Origin: Erpobdella octoculata
Lineage: Eukaryota > Annelida > Clitellata > Hirudinida > Erpobdellidae
Direction of reading: 5' to 3'
Length of the DNA stretch: 64,000 nt
NCBI GenBank assembly: GCA_963978895.1
Contig: OZ022242.1
Span: 21,422,129 to 21,486,128, forward strand
Shown in pieces: positions 1 to 12,600 of the stretch. A program made the position numbers and the translations under genes. The notes below the pieces were generated by a model, which saw only the letters and a list, made by a program, of their open reading frames with translations, was not told where the DNA came from and made no database searches. Numbering within the stretch: the stretch's first letter is position 1; every line of letters begins with the position of its first letter.

Positions 1-63
1 CTATAAGTGCCTTAAGAAAGCTTTAGAAAATCCCATGAAACAAACAGCAAAGCAAGTTAATAT

Positions 64-866
64 AAATGTTCTAAAAATACTTACAAATATTTATAAAAAT
101 AAAAATACCGACAAATATTTATAAAAATACTGACAAACCTTTATAAAAATTACTGACAAACATTTATAAAAATACTGACAAATAATTATAAAAATACTGA
201 CAAATAATTATAAAAATACTGACAAATATTTATAAAAATTACTGACAAACATTTATAAAAATTACTGACAAACATTTATAAAAATTACTGACAAACATTT
301 ATAAAAATACTGACAAATAATTATAAAAATACTGACAAATAATTATAAAAATACTGACAAATATTTATAAAAATACTGACAAACATTTATAAAAATACTG
401 ACAAATAATTATAAAAATACTGACAAATAATTATAAAAATACTGACAAATATTTATAAAAATTACTGACAAACATTTATAAAAATTACTGACAAACATTT
501 ATAAAAATACTGACAAATAATTATAAAAATACTGACAAATAATTATAAAAATACTGACAAATATTTATAAAAATACTGACAAACATTTATAAAAATACTG
601 ACAAATAATTATAAAAATACTGACAAATAATTATAAAAATACTGACAAATAATTATAAAAATACTGACAAATATTTATAAAATTACAGGCAAAAATTTAT
701 AAAAATACCGACAAATATTTATAAAAATACTGACAAAAATTTATAAAAATACTGACAAAAATTTATAAAATACCGACAAATATTTATAAAAATACTGACA
801 AATATTTATAAAAATACTAATAAATATTTATAAAAATACTGACAAATTGTTATAAATGATATCTGA
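64..866. repeat. 22-24-bp AT-rich minisatellite
   Basis: More than 30 copies of a unit close to caaatatttataaaaatactga, with variants caaacatttat and caaataattat and an occasional extra T. Higher-order blocks recur (for example aataatt units in pairs). Confidence 0.95.
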
Positions 867-876
867 AAACACTTAC

Positions 877-969
877 AAGACCACATGCAGTTATCAGACA
901 AACGAGATCTATTTTTAGGAAGAAGAAGTGACGAAGACAAATGCAAACCAGGTGATGATATTCCTCCAC
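877..969 (-). CDS. Possible symmetric exon downstream of PLC-beta
   Basis: 93 bp bounded by a good acceptor (aatttacag) and a consensus donor (gtaagtg) on the minus strand. In the phase-1 frame it is open and reads as a Ser/Leu-rich peptide (SSSLLLPKNRSRLSDNC). It could be an alternative tail exon of PLC-beta or chance; no donor of matching phase is obvious in exon 24. Confidence 0.25.
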
Positions 970-1390
970 CTGTAAATTATCAAATAATCTTATTAAATTC
1001 TATTTAAATACAATAACAATAATAACAGTTATTATTGTTATTATGTTAATTCATCTGTATAAAGATGAGAAAATAAATCTGAAACGAGAGAGTAACTAAA
1101 CATTAAATTAAAGCAAAGTTAGTGTTTAATAACTTTAATCAATTGACTTCAAGACCACTACGATACAGATATCTGTAATCAGCCCACCGCTATCTTCATC
1201 CCAGTGGAAACACTGCTACTACTCATCTGATTAACACACGTGGTAAAAAAAACTGAACTGAACTGAGCCATAAGAGGAGTTATGTGAAATGGAATTTTTT
1301 TCACTGTTGGAATTGAACCTGAGGACTTAAGCTTTAAACTCAAAAGCATCTATCTCTGTGTTTCTTTAAAGAAGCATAATTACTGAAAGC
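970..1390. other. Non-coding stretch
   Basis: Noncoding, AT-rich. It includes a short palindrome around 1014-1044 (aataacagttattattgttatt). No gene or element recognised. Confidence 0.5.
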
Positions 1391-1530
1391 AGGGACGTAA
1401 ATTCAGCATTTTCCAGGGAGGCAAAATTTTTCTGCCATTATATAGCTTACTGACAGGGTTGGCCGGTGTTGCCCCGGTTTTTTTGCTTAGCCCTTTTCTC
1501 TTTCTTGCCAATGAAATGTCAAATAAATAA
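1391..1530 (+). mobile_element. Truncated hAT end with embedded Helitron-like sequence
   Basis: Begins cagggacgtaaattcagcat and matches, in reverse complement, the right end of the hAT at 38775-40717 (positions 40717 down to about 40610), including the ttactgacagggtt segment and a CCGGT...CCCCGG hairpin region. It is a second, truncated copy. Confidence 0.7.
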
Positions 1531-1764
1531 AAGATATTTAAAAAAATTTTCAAAATTTTTCAAAATTTTTTCATTAATGAAGTCTACCTGGATGCCAAAT
1601 GTTATTTAGAATGCTCCTGCTTAGCCAATTTTATGAACTTATGTAATTATCACAAATTTTAAAGGTCACTTTGATTTATTAAATAAAATTATTAAACACA
1701 CATATAATGAATTACTAATTTAATAGAAAAAAAATAAATATATTAAAATAAAACTTTAAGACTA

Positions 1765-2019
1765 TTAAATCAAGAACCAATTATAATTAAAAAATGGCAA
1801 AAAAAACAAACTGGCAAATTGAGTGATGTTTGTCTCTGAAGATGAAGATTTGAGATGTTGAGAACTGTACCGTAGCATTTCTTCTTCGCAATCGACACTG
1901 CACTCTCTCGCCAGCTTCTTTCGCGACCACGTCCAGCTCATTCGCTTTGCTGAAACATATGATGATGATGCTGTCGTTGAAGATGGTGATGCAGTAGGCA
2001 TAACTTGTGACAGTTGGGA
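1765..2019 (-). CDS. PLCB: Putative PLC-beta exon 24 (tail, stop at 1765)
   Basis: A gatcag acceptor at 2020-2022 continues phase 0 from exon 23 into 84 open codons and a TAA. The peptide is Ser/Thr-rich, then basic/acidic (SRKKLARECSVDCEEEM). It has no recognisable family match, so this may be a true short tail, or only part of it may be exonic (a gtacag donor lies inside). PLC-beta tails are usually longer and helical. Confidence 0.45.
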   Translation of the reverse strand, partial: SQLSQVMPTASPSSTTASSSYVSAKRMSWTWSRKKLARECSVDCEEEMLRYSSQHLKSSSSETNITQFASLFFLPFFNYNWFLI

Positions 2020-2268
2020 CTGATCAGATGCACGATTATCCAGCTTTTATTAAAACATCAGCAATTAGTCCAAAAATAATAAAAATTTCTAATTTTTTTA
2101 TTAAATGAAAACTCCTTAGGTTATTATATAACTAAATATCATTAACTTATAGTTTTTATCTCCACCACTTAGTTGCCTATCGATTAAAAATCATAGCAGC
2201 ATATGCAATTCAACCCTTCCAACTGGCACGTACAATTTCAAATGAACAAGTAAATCACATTAGTATAC

Positions 2269-2381
2269 CTGAGATGAATCGAAATTCTCTTCGAGTACTG
2301 ACAGTTGATGAGCATGTTTCTCCATCATTTCGGAAAGTTGCAACTGATATGCGATTGGATTTGTGAGAGCAGCTGCGATTT
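2269..2381 (-). CDS. PLCB: PLC-beta exon 23 (start of C-terminal domain)
   Basis: [15 protein letters not shown] and [14 protein letters not shown]. The A-L-(S/T)-N-P motif followed by a helix matches the linker from C2 into the Gq-interacting C-terminal domain. It lies beyond a LINE-bearing 3-kb intron, yet phase (2 nt in) fits exon 22 exactly. Confidence 0.92.
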
Positions 2382-5300
2382 CTTAAAAAAATCAAACGTG
2401 ACGATCAGTTTTCTTAGGCAGGAAAAATATATTGGTCAACATTGCAGTCATAAATTCAAAAATGTCATCGTTCAATGACACATGTCATATCAACTAGAGG
2501 TGTGCACGGTAGTGGGGACAGCGGGAATACCGCAGATTTTGCGGTAATTTCACGGAAATGGGGATGACGTTGCGGGGTTACCGCGGGGATGGAAACAAAC
2601 GTTGCAGGAATACCGCGGGGATGGGGACGAGTTTTGCGGTAAATGTGTAAGATCCAATTAAATCTTAAGTGAAAATAGCACGATGATACGAGTGGTTTAA
2701 GCACTCATATCAACTTTTATTTATTCATGGACTTAAATAAATAAATTGCATTGAGTCATATTACACTGTAATTATAATTCTATATATCAACACTTAAGTT
2801 ATAGTTGGGTTGAAATGATGTACTGAAAAATAATGACTAGTACAGGATTGATTAAAAATTGGGATAAAAAGTGTGGGGATGGGAATGAAAAACTGAAAGA
2901 CTGCGGGGATGGGGATGAAACACTGCAGGGATGGTTGGGGATGATGCTGGTGGGGATGGATAGGGATGAGACTCACGGGGATGGAGACGAAAGGTCGTCC
3001 CCGTGCACACCTCTAATATCAACATGTTTTAACAACTAATACATTAATTTTTCTTGCGTTCAGTCTCATACATGGGAAAAGTGTTTAAAAACTTGAAACA
3101 TTCTCAGTTATTCGGTAATAATCAATCTATAGTAGCATATTTAAATCAAAAAAGTCTTTTTAAAATCAAACAAACATCAATAATTAATTTTAAAAAAAAT
3201 CTTTAAACTAATAAACCTCAATAAGACTAAGAATAACAAAAATAATAAAAAAAATAATTTAATAATGTTATCTCAAGGGGCCTTATATCATACACTTCAA
3301 AGCTACCATTGAAGTTCATGAAAAAAAGAAATGGCATATGAATGTTTATTAAAATTAAAAAAAACTACTAGATTATTATGCAAAATATTATCACTAAATT
3401 ATATGCATATGAGGGATCACTAAATTGTGAAATTTGATGCTATGCAGTTTGGTTTCATGATGGGGAAAGGTACTACCGATGCTATTTTCATAGTTCGTCA
3501 GTTGCAGGAAAAGTATCTTGCCAAGAACAAAGATCTGTGGATGGCCTTTGTTGATCTTGAAAAGGCATTTGATAGAGTACCTCGTGAGATAGTGTGGTGG
3601 GCTCTGAGATGTCTAGGTGTGGATGAATGGTTAGTTTCCATGATAAGAACTATGTATGATAATGCAGCGACAGTGGTGAGAGTGAATGGGAAGGAGAGTG
3701 ATGCTTTCAGCGTTAAGGTTGGAGTGCATCAGGCTTCAGTTCTCAGCCCATTGTTGTTTATCATTGTTTTAGAGGCCTTATCACGGGAGCTCAGGGTAGG
3801 CTTGCCAATGGAACTGCTCTATGCTGATGATCTTGTTTTATTAGCTGAGACAGAAGATTCTCTCCGGGAAAAGTAAAGGATCTGGAAAATTGCCATGGAA
3901 GCGAAAGGCCTTAGAGTGAATGCGAGTAAGACAAAAATCATGAAGGGTCGGGCCGGAATGGGACAGGTGAAGAAGTCGGGTAAATGGCCATGCAGTGTAT
4001 GCAGAAAAGGTGTTGGCTCCAATTCTATTTGTTGTGTGGATTGTAAGAGTTGGGTCCATAAAAGGTGCAGTGGCATTTTGGGTAGTTTGAAAGATCTTGT
4101 TGGCTTCCGTTGTAAGAGTTGTGTGGCTGGTGGTTCTGTTCAGGAAGAGTTGTTGGGTGAGGTTGAGCCAGGCGTAAAGGTGGAGTGTGTGACCAAGTTC
4201 TGTTACCTAGGTGACACATTAGGTGCAGGAGGAGGTGTAGAAGAGGGGGTGAGAGCTAGATTGCGTTCTGCCTGGGCTAAATTCAAAGAGTTATCTTGAC
4301 CACCCGTGGTGTATCCTTTCATGTGAAAGGAAAGGTGTATAAGGCATGTGTTCAAAGTGTCCTTGTTTATGGCACTGAAACATGGTCTATGAAGGTGGAG
4401 AATCTAAGAAGTTTAGAAAGGGCAGAGCGTATGATGGTTAGATGGATGTGTGGTGATTCGTTGAATGATCGTGCACGTAGTGTGGATTTGTATAGCCTTC
4501 TGAATGTTCCTTGTGTGGTGAGGTGTGGAAGACTAAGGTGGTTTGGACATTTGGAGCGTAAAAGTGCAGATGATTGGGTTTCGGCTATTAGAGATGTTGA
4601 TGTTGTAGGAGTGAAAAGTAAAGGTAGAAGTAGGAAGACTTGGTGGGAATGTGTGAAGAAAGATATGGATGAGCTCGGCCTGAAGCGGCAGTCTGCCCTG
4701 GATCGTGACTTGTGGAGGGGCCTGATATGGAAAAACGTCCAACCCTAGCATAGCGTGGAATAGGGAAGTTTCAAAAATAAATGATGATGATGATGAGGAA
4801 TCATTAAATTATATGCATATGAGGGATCATTAAATTATATGCATATGAGGCATAGAAGTAGGAAAACTTGGTGTAAAGCAGCATTCTGCTCTGAATTCTG
4901 ACTTGTGGAGAATTTTAATATGAAAAAAAATGTCAAACCCTAGCATGGCGTGGAATAACAACGACGTTCATAAAATAAATGATGATGATGATATATATCT
5001 AAGTTTTATTAGGACAACAGACTATGCTTTTTGAACATCTCATCACATAATTAAAGATCATTTATAAAAATTATTGAAAAACATATGTGCATAGAATTCT
5101 ATGGTATAAGTATGCATGTGAATACATACAAAGAAAAACACCAACACACAAGTTGAATAGAAATACACACTTTTAAGCAAGTAACAAACAAAAGATATAT
5201 GGGTGTGCGATTGATTAGAAATATAAAAATATTTTTGATGTCTTAACCACATCACTAGAATGCTTGTTTGTTTATGTGATTGTGCACATGTGGATACAAT

Positions 5301-8300
5301 GCTTAAGCTGATTCAAAAGTCACATGACCATTTGTTTGTTTGTTCACGAGTGAGCGAGGATGGAAGAATATATGAGTAAATATTTTATATTATAATAAAT
5401 AAATGAAAATGCAACCTGCATGAGAATCGGGAACGAAATCTTTCAACGTTAGATGAACGAAGAGTGTAGCCATGCCCTGTGGTTGACCTCGCTCGTTGAA
5501 CAAACTTATGTGTCGGTAGCCTTGCGTGGTTGATTAAGTCATGTCAGAATTAAATTTATAAAAAAAATTATATATTTAAAGAAATACATTAGATATTTTA
5601 AATTTTATTTTATTTTCAGATGCCTTGAAATGTGTATTATTTTGATAAGTTATATATATATGTAATTAAACAAGTATAACTTTATTTAAAACCAACTTTA
5701 CATATTTAATTAAAGACACACATTCAACTCACCTGGTCTGACATGTTCAATCGGAAAAACTCTCTGGCCCAGCAGAGTAGCACCATTTTCGTGGTAAACT
5801 GCAAATCTGAGATACGCCAGCTGAGGCATTATGATCTTGAATGAAAATTCCACATTATAGTATATTATAGAATAATATCTAATTTAATAAACTAAAAATA
5901 AACAATTTATTTAAACATATCTCTTTATTTTATGACATAATAAAAATTACAACAAAATTTACATTAAAAAGTGATAAACACATCTATAAGCATATCATAT
6001 TTCCCTTATGAATAATAAAATGTCCTTGACTAAATGCAACCCGCAGTCAGTGCAACATAATACAAACAAATCAAAACATCACAAAAGATAATTAAAAATA
6101 ATAATTCGTAATTATTGTTATAACCAAAAAGTTTCACCTGGTTAAAGACAAAGGAATCACTGCTACTGTATACTGGATTGATACCATTAGCAGTACAGAC
6201 ACGAGTTCTGAATTTTGACCTCACAGTGTCCGATGGCAAGCCAAACAGGTCAACAGTTACAAAGGTTCCGATCCTTTTATCCGAGAGGAACTGGCCAGAT
6301 ATGATCTGTTTGATATTAACAACATATTTACCTTGTAAATACCTTTTACTTTAACCATCATCTCAAATCATCAACTATTTCATGGAATGCCAAGCATCTG
6401 TGATAAAAAAATCATTTAAAAATTAACACTTTTTAGTTGCATATAATCAATGCATTGTATAAGCTGAATATGCACCCAATGTTCAGCAACACAGAAATGA
6501 TTAAATCTAATTGAATTCATAAAGAATTTTCATTACAGTTGAAATTAAAATTATATATAAAGCAAGTAAGCTAAAAATATGCAAAAATGAAAGCTTGCCT
6601 TAACAATAAGAGTAGCAGGAACAATACCATCTAAGATGGTGTCTGCGAAAGGATCAAAATGTTTCTCTTTCATCGTTAAACGATTTGGCTTCAAAAGATA
6701 CCCACTTCTACCGTTGTATTCGAATGCACCTACATTCATCTGCATGCCAAGATCTGCATGTAAATTATCAAAGTTATTAATAACACTGATATAAAAATAC
6801 TAATACTAGTAATAATAATATAAACATAATGTACGAATATAAAATAGTTGACAATTTTTATTTACTATATGATTTTTTAGTTAAGCAGTTATTTCTGGAT
6901 AAATGATAATTTTATCAGTTTAAAAACCAAAAATTAGCTTCTGCATTGCAAACTTGCAGAGGTGCTTGATAAATTGAAGAATGGAAAAAGTGTTATAGAG
7001 AAGAATAGATTCCATGTTTTCAGCTATATCTTAGTTTGTCTGAGATTTTTTAAAACACATTCTCTAGGAAACTTGCTAACTATTTACAAGAATGTGTTGT
7101 TCAAGATTTAATCAGAAATCAGCAACAGCTCCTTGATCAGCTATTTCTGACTTATGAATGTTGCAAGTCTGCCAGTCTGTTCTTTTGAATCTCTGAGCAT
7201 GTAATTAACAGACGACTCTAATTCTCCAACATTTGCTAGTATTCACAGCCATGTACCAACATGTGATTATTGTCTTCCTGTAAGCTGTCTGAATCGGCTA
7301 ATCATCTTTTGAGTTCTAAAAACCTCTGTTACAATCTCAAAAATATGTGTTGTTTTGTAACAACCAAAGTCTTTATATACAACACTAGCAGGGTTACCTG
7401 GCTTTGCCCAGGTTTTTTGGTTGCCGTAAAACGGGGTGGCTTTGGCCCAGTTTACACATAAATCAACCTATATTTCAAAGTACAAATTATATTTCTATGA
7501 GCAACTATGCTATAAAGGTGTGCATAGTAGTGATGTATGACGTGACCTAGCGAAAGTTTAAAATTTTTATTTTAAATATATATTTACGCATTTAAGGGGT
7601 GGGCCAAAGTCACCCCGCCGGTTGGGGTGACTTTGGCCCAGCGACTTTAAGCCTGTCCAGAAAAATTTTTTAACCTCTAAACAGTTTCATTTAAAGTTTT
7701 TTTCATTATACTATGTATGTTTTGTTGAAATACACTTTTTACAGAATTAATTTAGCTTGTTTTGGCACCGTTTAGAGTCCCTAAACATACCGAGCAAAAT
7801 TTTAATTGATATTTCACCTGAAATTCACATTATAAACTGCTCTACCAAAACATTGGATCAAAGTTTATCATTAATTTTTCTTTCTTCAATCTTTAGTAAA
7901 TATTAAACACGAAAAATTAGTTGCAACACATTTATAAATCAAGAGAACAGAGCAAGAAATAACACAATAAATTAATTTCGTCAATAATAATCAATGTGAT
8001 GCAGCTCAGGAGCTGAGTAAAGTCCCCTCCTAGAAATTTGCTTTGAAGCTGATATGAGTGTGAAGATCTCAGCTTCTTGATAGACAGCTCTCTCTTCAGG
8101 CTTCGTCCAATTTCCAGTTATGTCCGTTTCTCTTCATAAGACAAACTTCTGCCCCGGCTTTTCTAACTTTATTCAATTAATAAAACAACAATTTTTTAAA
8201 TGTTACACCTAGTTAAAAGGTATCAAATCATTTAATTTCATAACCTGTCCTAGGTAAAACCTTTAACAATATTCCGCAAATCTGAATTATCTACGGGGAA

Positions 8301-9619
8301 TCCAAATGTTGAGGCCGTCACAACATAAGACTTGAAAGCGGCTTCCGCTAAAATATTGTCTGCCTACCATATTTGTTTGAATCTGCACCTTTGAATTTGT
8401 TCCTTAGTGTTGATCTAGGAATTTTGTATAATTTTTCTGCTTCTCTTTGTGTTATTCTGCCAGTACTGATTCCCAGCAAAGCTGCTTGCAAGTTTGATGA
8501 CGAGTAAGAACTATAAGTTCTGCTACCAAGCGTTTTTTTATACGTTCTAGGCATGATAAAATGTGAAAAATTGTTAATTGTTGTCAAATTATAATCATAG
8601 TAAAATAAAACAACAAAAAATATTGACATTTATGCTATTTAGTGCTCCAAAATGCAGTTTTCAACGTGGGCCAAAGTCACCCCACTTTTTTAACGGTCAA
8701 TAACTTAAAGGAGCGTTGACCAAACACAATAAATGTCACGCTACATTAACAGTAATATACAAAATATCATTTATGGAAATTTTGAGTCACCTACCTTTGC
8801 TAATAGTTGCTGTGTAGGAAGAAGTTTGCACACAAAAAAATATCGTCACTTTCGTAACTCTCGCAAAAACTGCTTTAAAATTATTAAACGGCGGCGAGAG
8901 CAACAATCGAAGGAGATCAACGCAATTAAAACAAAAAATTCATTTTGGGCCAAAGTCACCCCGTTTTACGGTTTTGTGGTAAAACATAGGTAATGCAATG
9001 ATTCAAATCTAGTTATATTATTAATCAACCTTTTTTAATTCTGAAAAACCTGTAACACTCCCAGAAATCTCATCTTTTTGTTGGAACTTTCACCTTGCTG
9101 AACCAAGCAGTTTTAAAGCTTTACTGACTTAAGACAAAGAGATGCATAAACAGCATTGAACCCAAAACGCCTTCTTGTGGAACCCTCCTGCTAACCTTCA
9201 CTGAGCTAGAAAGCATAAAGCTCACTCTAGCTGAGAAATATTGATTGACCAGGTAATTTTCTCTTCTCGTTAAAACTTCATGATGATATTAATATTATCA
9301 ATTTGCATAAAAATTTTTAGTGAAATATCTTATTAAAGCCTTTTCTTTTGAGATTGATGTATTTGACATCTTATCACAAGCTTTGGTTGCATCATACATT
9401 AATCTGAGCAGCAGACATTTAAGGCACATACTTATAAATATAATACAATCACTAGAGTGTAGCTTTCTTGATAACTAACATGAAATACAAATTATTTCTT
9501 TTGCGATTTAAACAGTTGATTAGAGAACCTTTCCAGTAAATTATAACCATTAATATTTTTTAATCTTTATGCTATTTTGCTAGAACAAAATTAGTCATTA
9601 CTTAGATTTTTATATATTT

Positions 9620-9694
<75 letters not shown>

Positions 9695-12600
9695 TTGCAC
9701 TGAGAAACGTTGCACACACCATGCAGTTCATGCCATCCACACGTTTTTTGGACTATGTTTGTTTGGTTGTGTCTAACTTCCTCAACGTCGGACTAAAATA
9801 TTATCATTATTACTTTAACCTCATGCTCAAGTGAGCCAGTGATTTTGTATTTATAAATGTCGGGATCTATTAAAGAAAGAAAGAGAAACAAAAAAAGAAG
9901 GAGAGAGAGAAAGAACGTTTCCGATGTCCATATCATGACCGATGCCCATACCGTGTCCGATGCCCATACCATGCCCAATGCGCATACCATGTCCGATGCC
10001 CATACCGTGTCCGATGCCCATACCGTGTCCGATGCCCGATCCCCATACCAGTTATCTCCTATAAAACCTTTACAATCAGACAATCAAACCACAACAGCAT
10101 GAAAAATTAACTAAAATAAAATTGTTTCAAAAATAGAACTAGTTATGATGTGATGAACAAATCAATATAGCACAGAAACAATTGAAAATTAAATTAATTG
10201 AACTAAGTAATACATCTCAATAATGCTTAAAGCATAAAAAACACTTGCAATTTATTAAATTGAATATATAACAACTTCAATTATAATAATTTCTGCAATA
10301 AAAAAATTAAAAAGCTACAAACCTAACGTCTGGAAATTCAAGGCAACAGTCTGACAGCCTGCATTCCAAAATATCTGCAACAAAGTTTTACATTTCCGAA
10401 TATAATGATTTTTAAATAAATAAATAATAAACAACATAATAAAATGTCTCCATCAGACCTGAGGTAGAAAATTACTTGAATCGACTCTTGTTCCACGTGG
10501 ATATATCCGACACATTTGAAACTTGTTGTAGCTGATCAAAATTATTAAATTATTAATTTTGTTTAGAATTGTTTTAGTTTAACATAAAAATAAATTAAAT
10601 ACATACAAATGTCAGTCAATCAAATAAGAAACTTACTTGACAAACTCAACGGGGAATGCATTCAACAGAACACGTGCTTGGGATTCAACAAGCGACGTGC
10701 ATTCGTAACTTCTATTTTTATCTGTATCGAATTAAAAATAATTTTACCAATAAATAACAAATGACAGAATCTATATATAAAAAAAGACTGTTTGTCAGTC
10801 TGTCTGTCTTCTATGCAAATCCAAACCGCCTGACCAATTTTAATGAAATGTGGCATGCAGGTAGATCTCGAGTAGTGACAAAATAAAGTTTTAATTTTTC
10901 AAATTTTTTATAATATTGTTATTAGCAAAAAACTTTCCAGACCAATGAAAAACATAAAAGATTATTGCATAATAAAATTCAAATTTAGTTTATGTAACAA
11001 AGTTTGAAAGATTCAAGCAACTTTTAGCAAAACTATTTTACATTTTATGGGCAAAAAGAAGTTAGGAGGGAGTGGAAGAAAGAAAAGGAATGGGAGAGCG
11101 AGCAGGAAAACAAGAGGATGCGGGAGAGCAAAAAGGAGCAGAGCGAGCGGGGATGGAAACTGTGGCAAGAAAGAAGAAGCAGAAGAAAAACGATAGAAAA
11201 ACCTCTAAAAATCCCGGGCAACCCTGCTAATAACGAATAAAATAAATCCTTTAAAATAAATAACCCAATAGAGACATTTAAATGGCAAGCAACATTGTAA
11301 CTATAAAAAAATAATAATATGATTGAATAATGAAAACAATGATTTCAACTACACAAACGTCATATTCAACATTCAATCTCAATCTGCAAATAAGTTGTAA
11401 ATGTTTAAACAACTCGAAACAAACTTTCACAAGCTCCAAAAGAAATGAAACGAAAAGGTTGCAAATAAATGACCAGGTCGGACATTTCCGTTACAGCTGA
11501 TGCTTCTTGAGCTGCTGTGCCCTGTTGTTGTCATCAGGATTGTAGTTAGATGATGCATTAATAGTGAATGGCATTTTAATTTAACAATTCTCATTTTTTT
11601 ATTAGAATATCAATTTTTTTAGATTAATTAGCTGATTGAGAGAATGAATACATAAGTACATTTCATTAAAATTGTGATCCTTTTTGAAAATAATTCTAGA
11701 TTATGTAACAAACCCTTTCAGCATTGGCAGATTTCATATTATCCTGCCAGTCTCCTGGAAGTTTCTTCGATTCATCACTATCGCCTTCTACTTCGGAATC
11801 GGTCTCCGAGTCAATGCGACACAAAGTTCTCAAGTTCTGTTGCTGTTGTGGCAAGAATGTGAAAGAATCTGAAGAAGGTGAACTGACAAAAACAGGCGAA
11901 GAAGGTATTGAGTCTTTAGTTGCATTGGATGTGGTTGCTTTCACTTTTTGATGGTTTTGTACAGACATTGGATCATCTGCTTGATTTAGAAGAGCAAAAC
12001 TTAACAGTTAACTTCTTGGCACTAAACAACCTTGACATAATCAAAACATTTCTGATAATTCTTTTATATACTCTAATAAAAAGTATCTGATGGATAAATA
12101 GAAGAATGAACATTGAACAACTAAAAAAACAAATTATAACTTTAAGTAGATACAAAACATTAATAGAGCTTACTTCTATGTGGGTGCAACTTTTTGTTTT
12201 TAATGAGGATTTTTCGCTTCAACATCTCAGGAGAGGGTAGATGTACACCTGCCTCTAACTGAACAGTCATAAAAACTTGTCATCACCATCATTATCAGCA
12301 TAAAAGTGTCAATTTTTGTGGCTTAAGTATTTAAAATATAAATATTCCTTTTTCTCATTAAAAAAAAATTATCAAATTTATTTTAGAAAAAAATCTACTT
12401 AAACATTATCCCAACTTCACTCACTCACTCACTCACTCACTCACTCACTCACTAACTCACTAACTCACTCATGAATGCACAGTTGGATTTACTAGGTTTA
12501 AAATCATTGAGCATCATAAAGCATCATCCACATGCACTCGTGCACAATGCACATACATATAAACAAATAAGCATTTTAACAACATGGTTTTCAACATCTA

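Noticed and set aside
64..866. CRISPR-like array
   Set aside because: Units are contiguous short tandem repeats without unique spacers, in eukaryotic DNA.
5058..5255. Minus-strand Tyr/Phe/Val-rich frame
   Set aside because: Low-complexity AT-rich intron 22 sequence; PLC-beta exons 22 and 23 join directly without it.
9793..10102. Two overlapping open frames through 9793-10102
   Set aside because: They follow the 18-bp minisatellite on both strands and have no splice or domain context.
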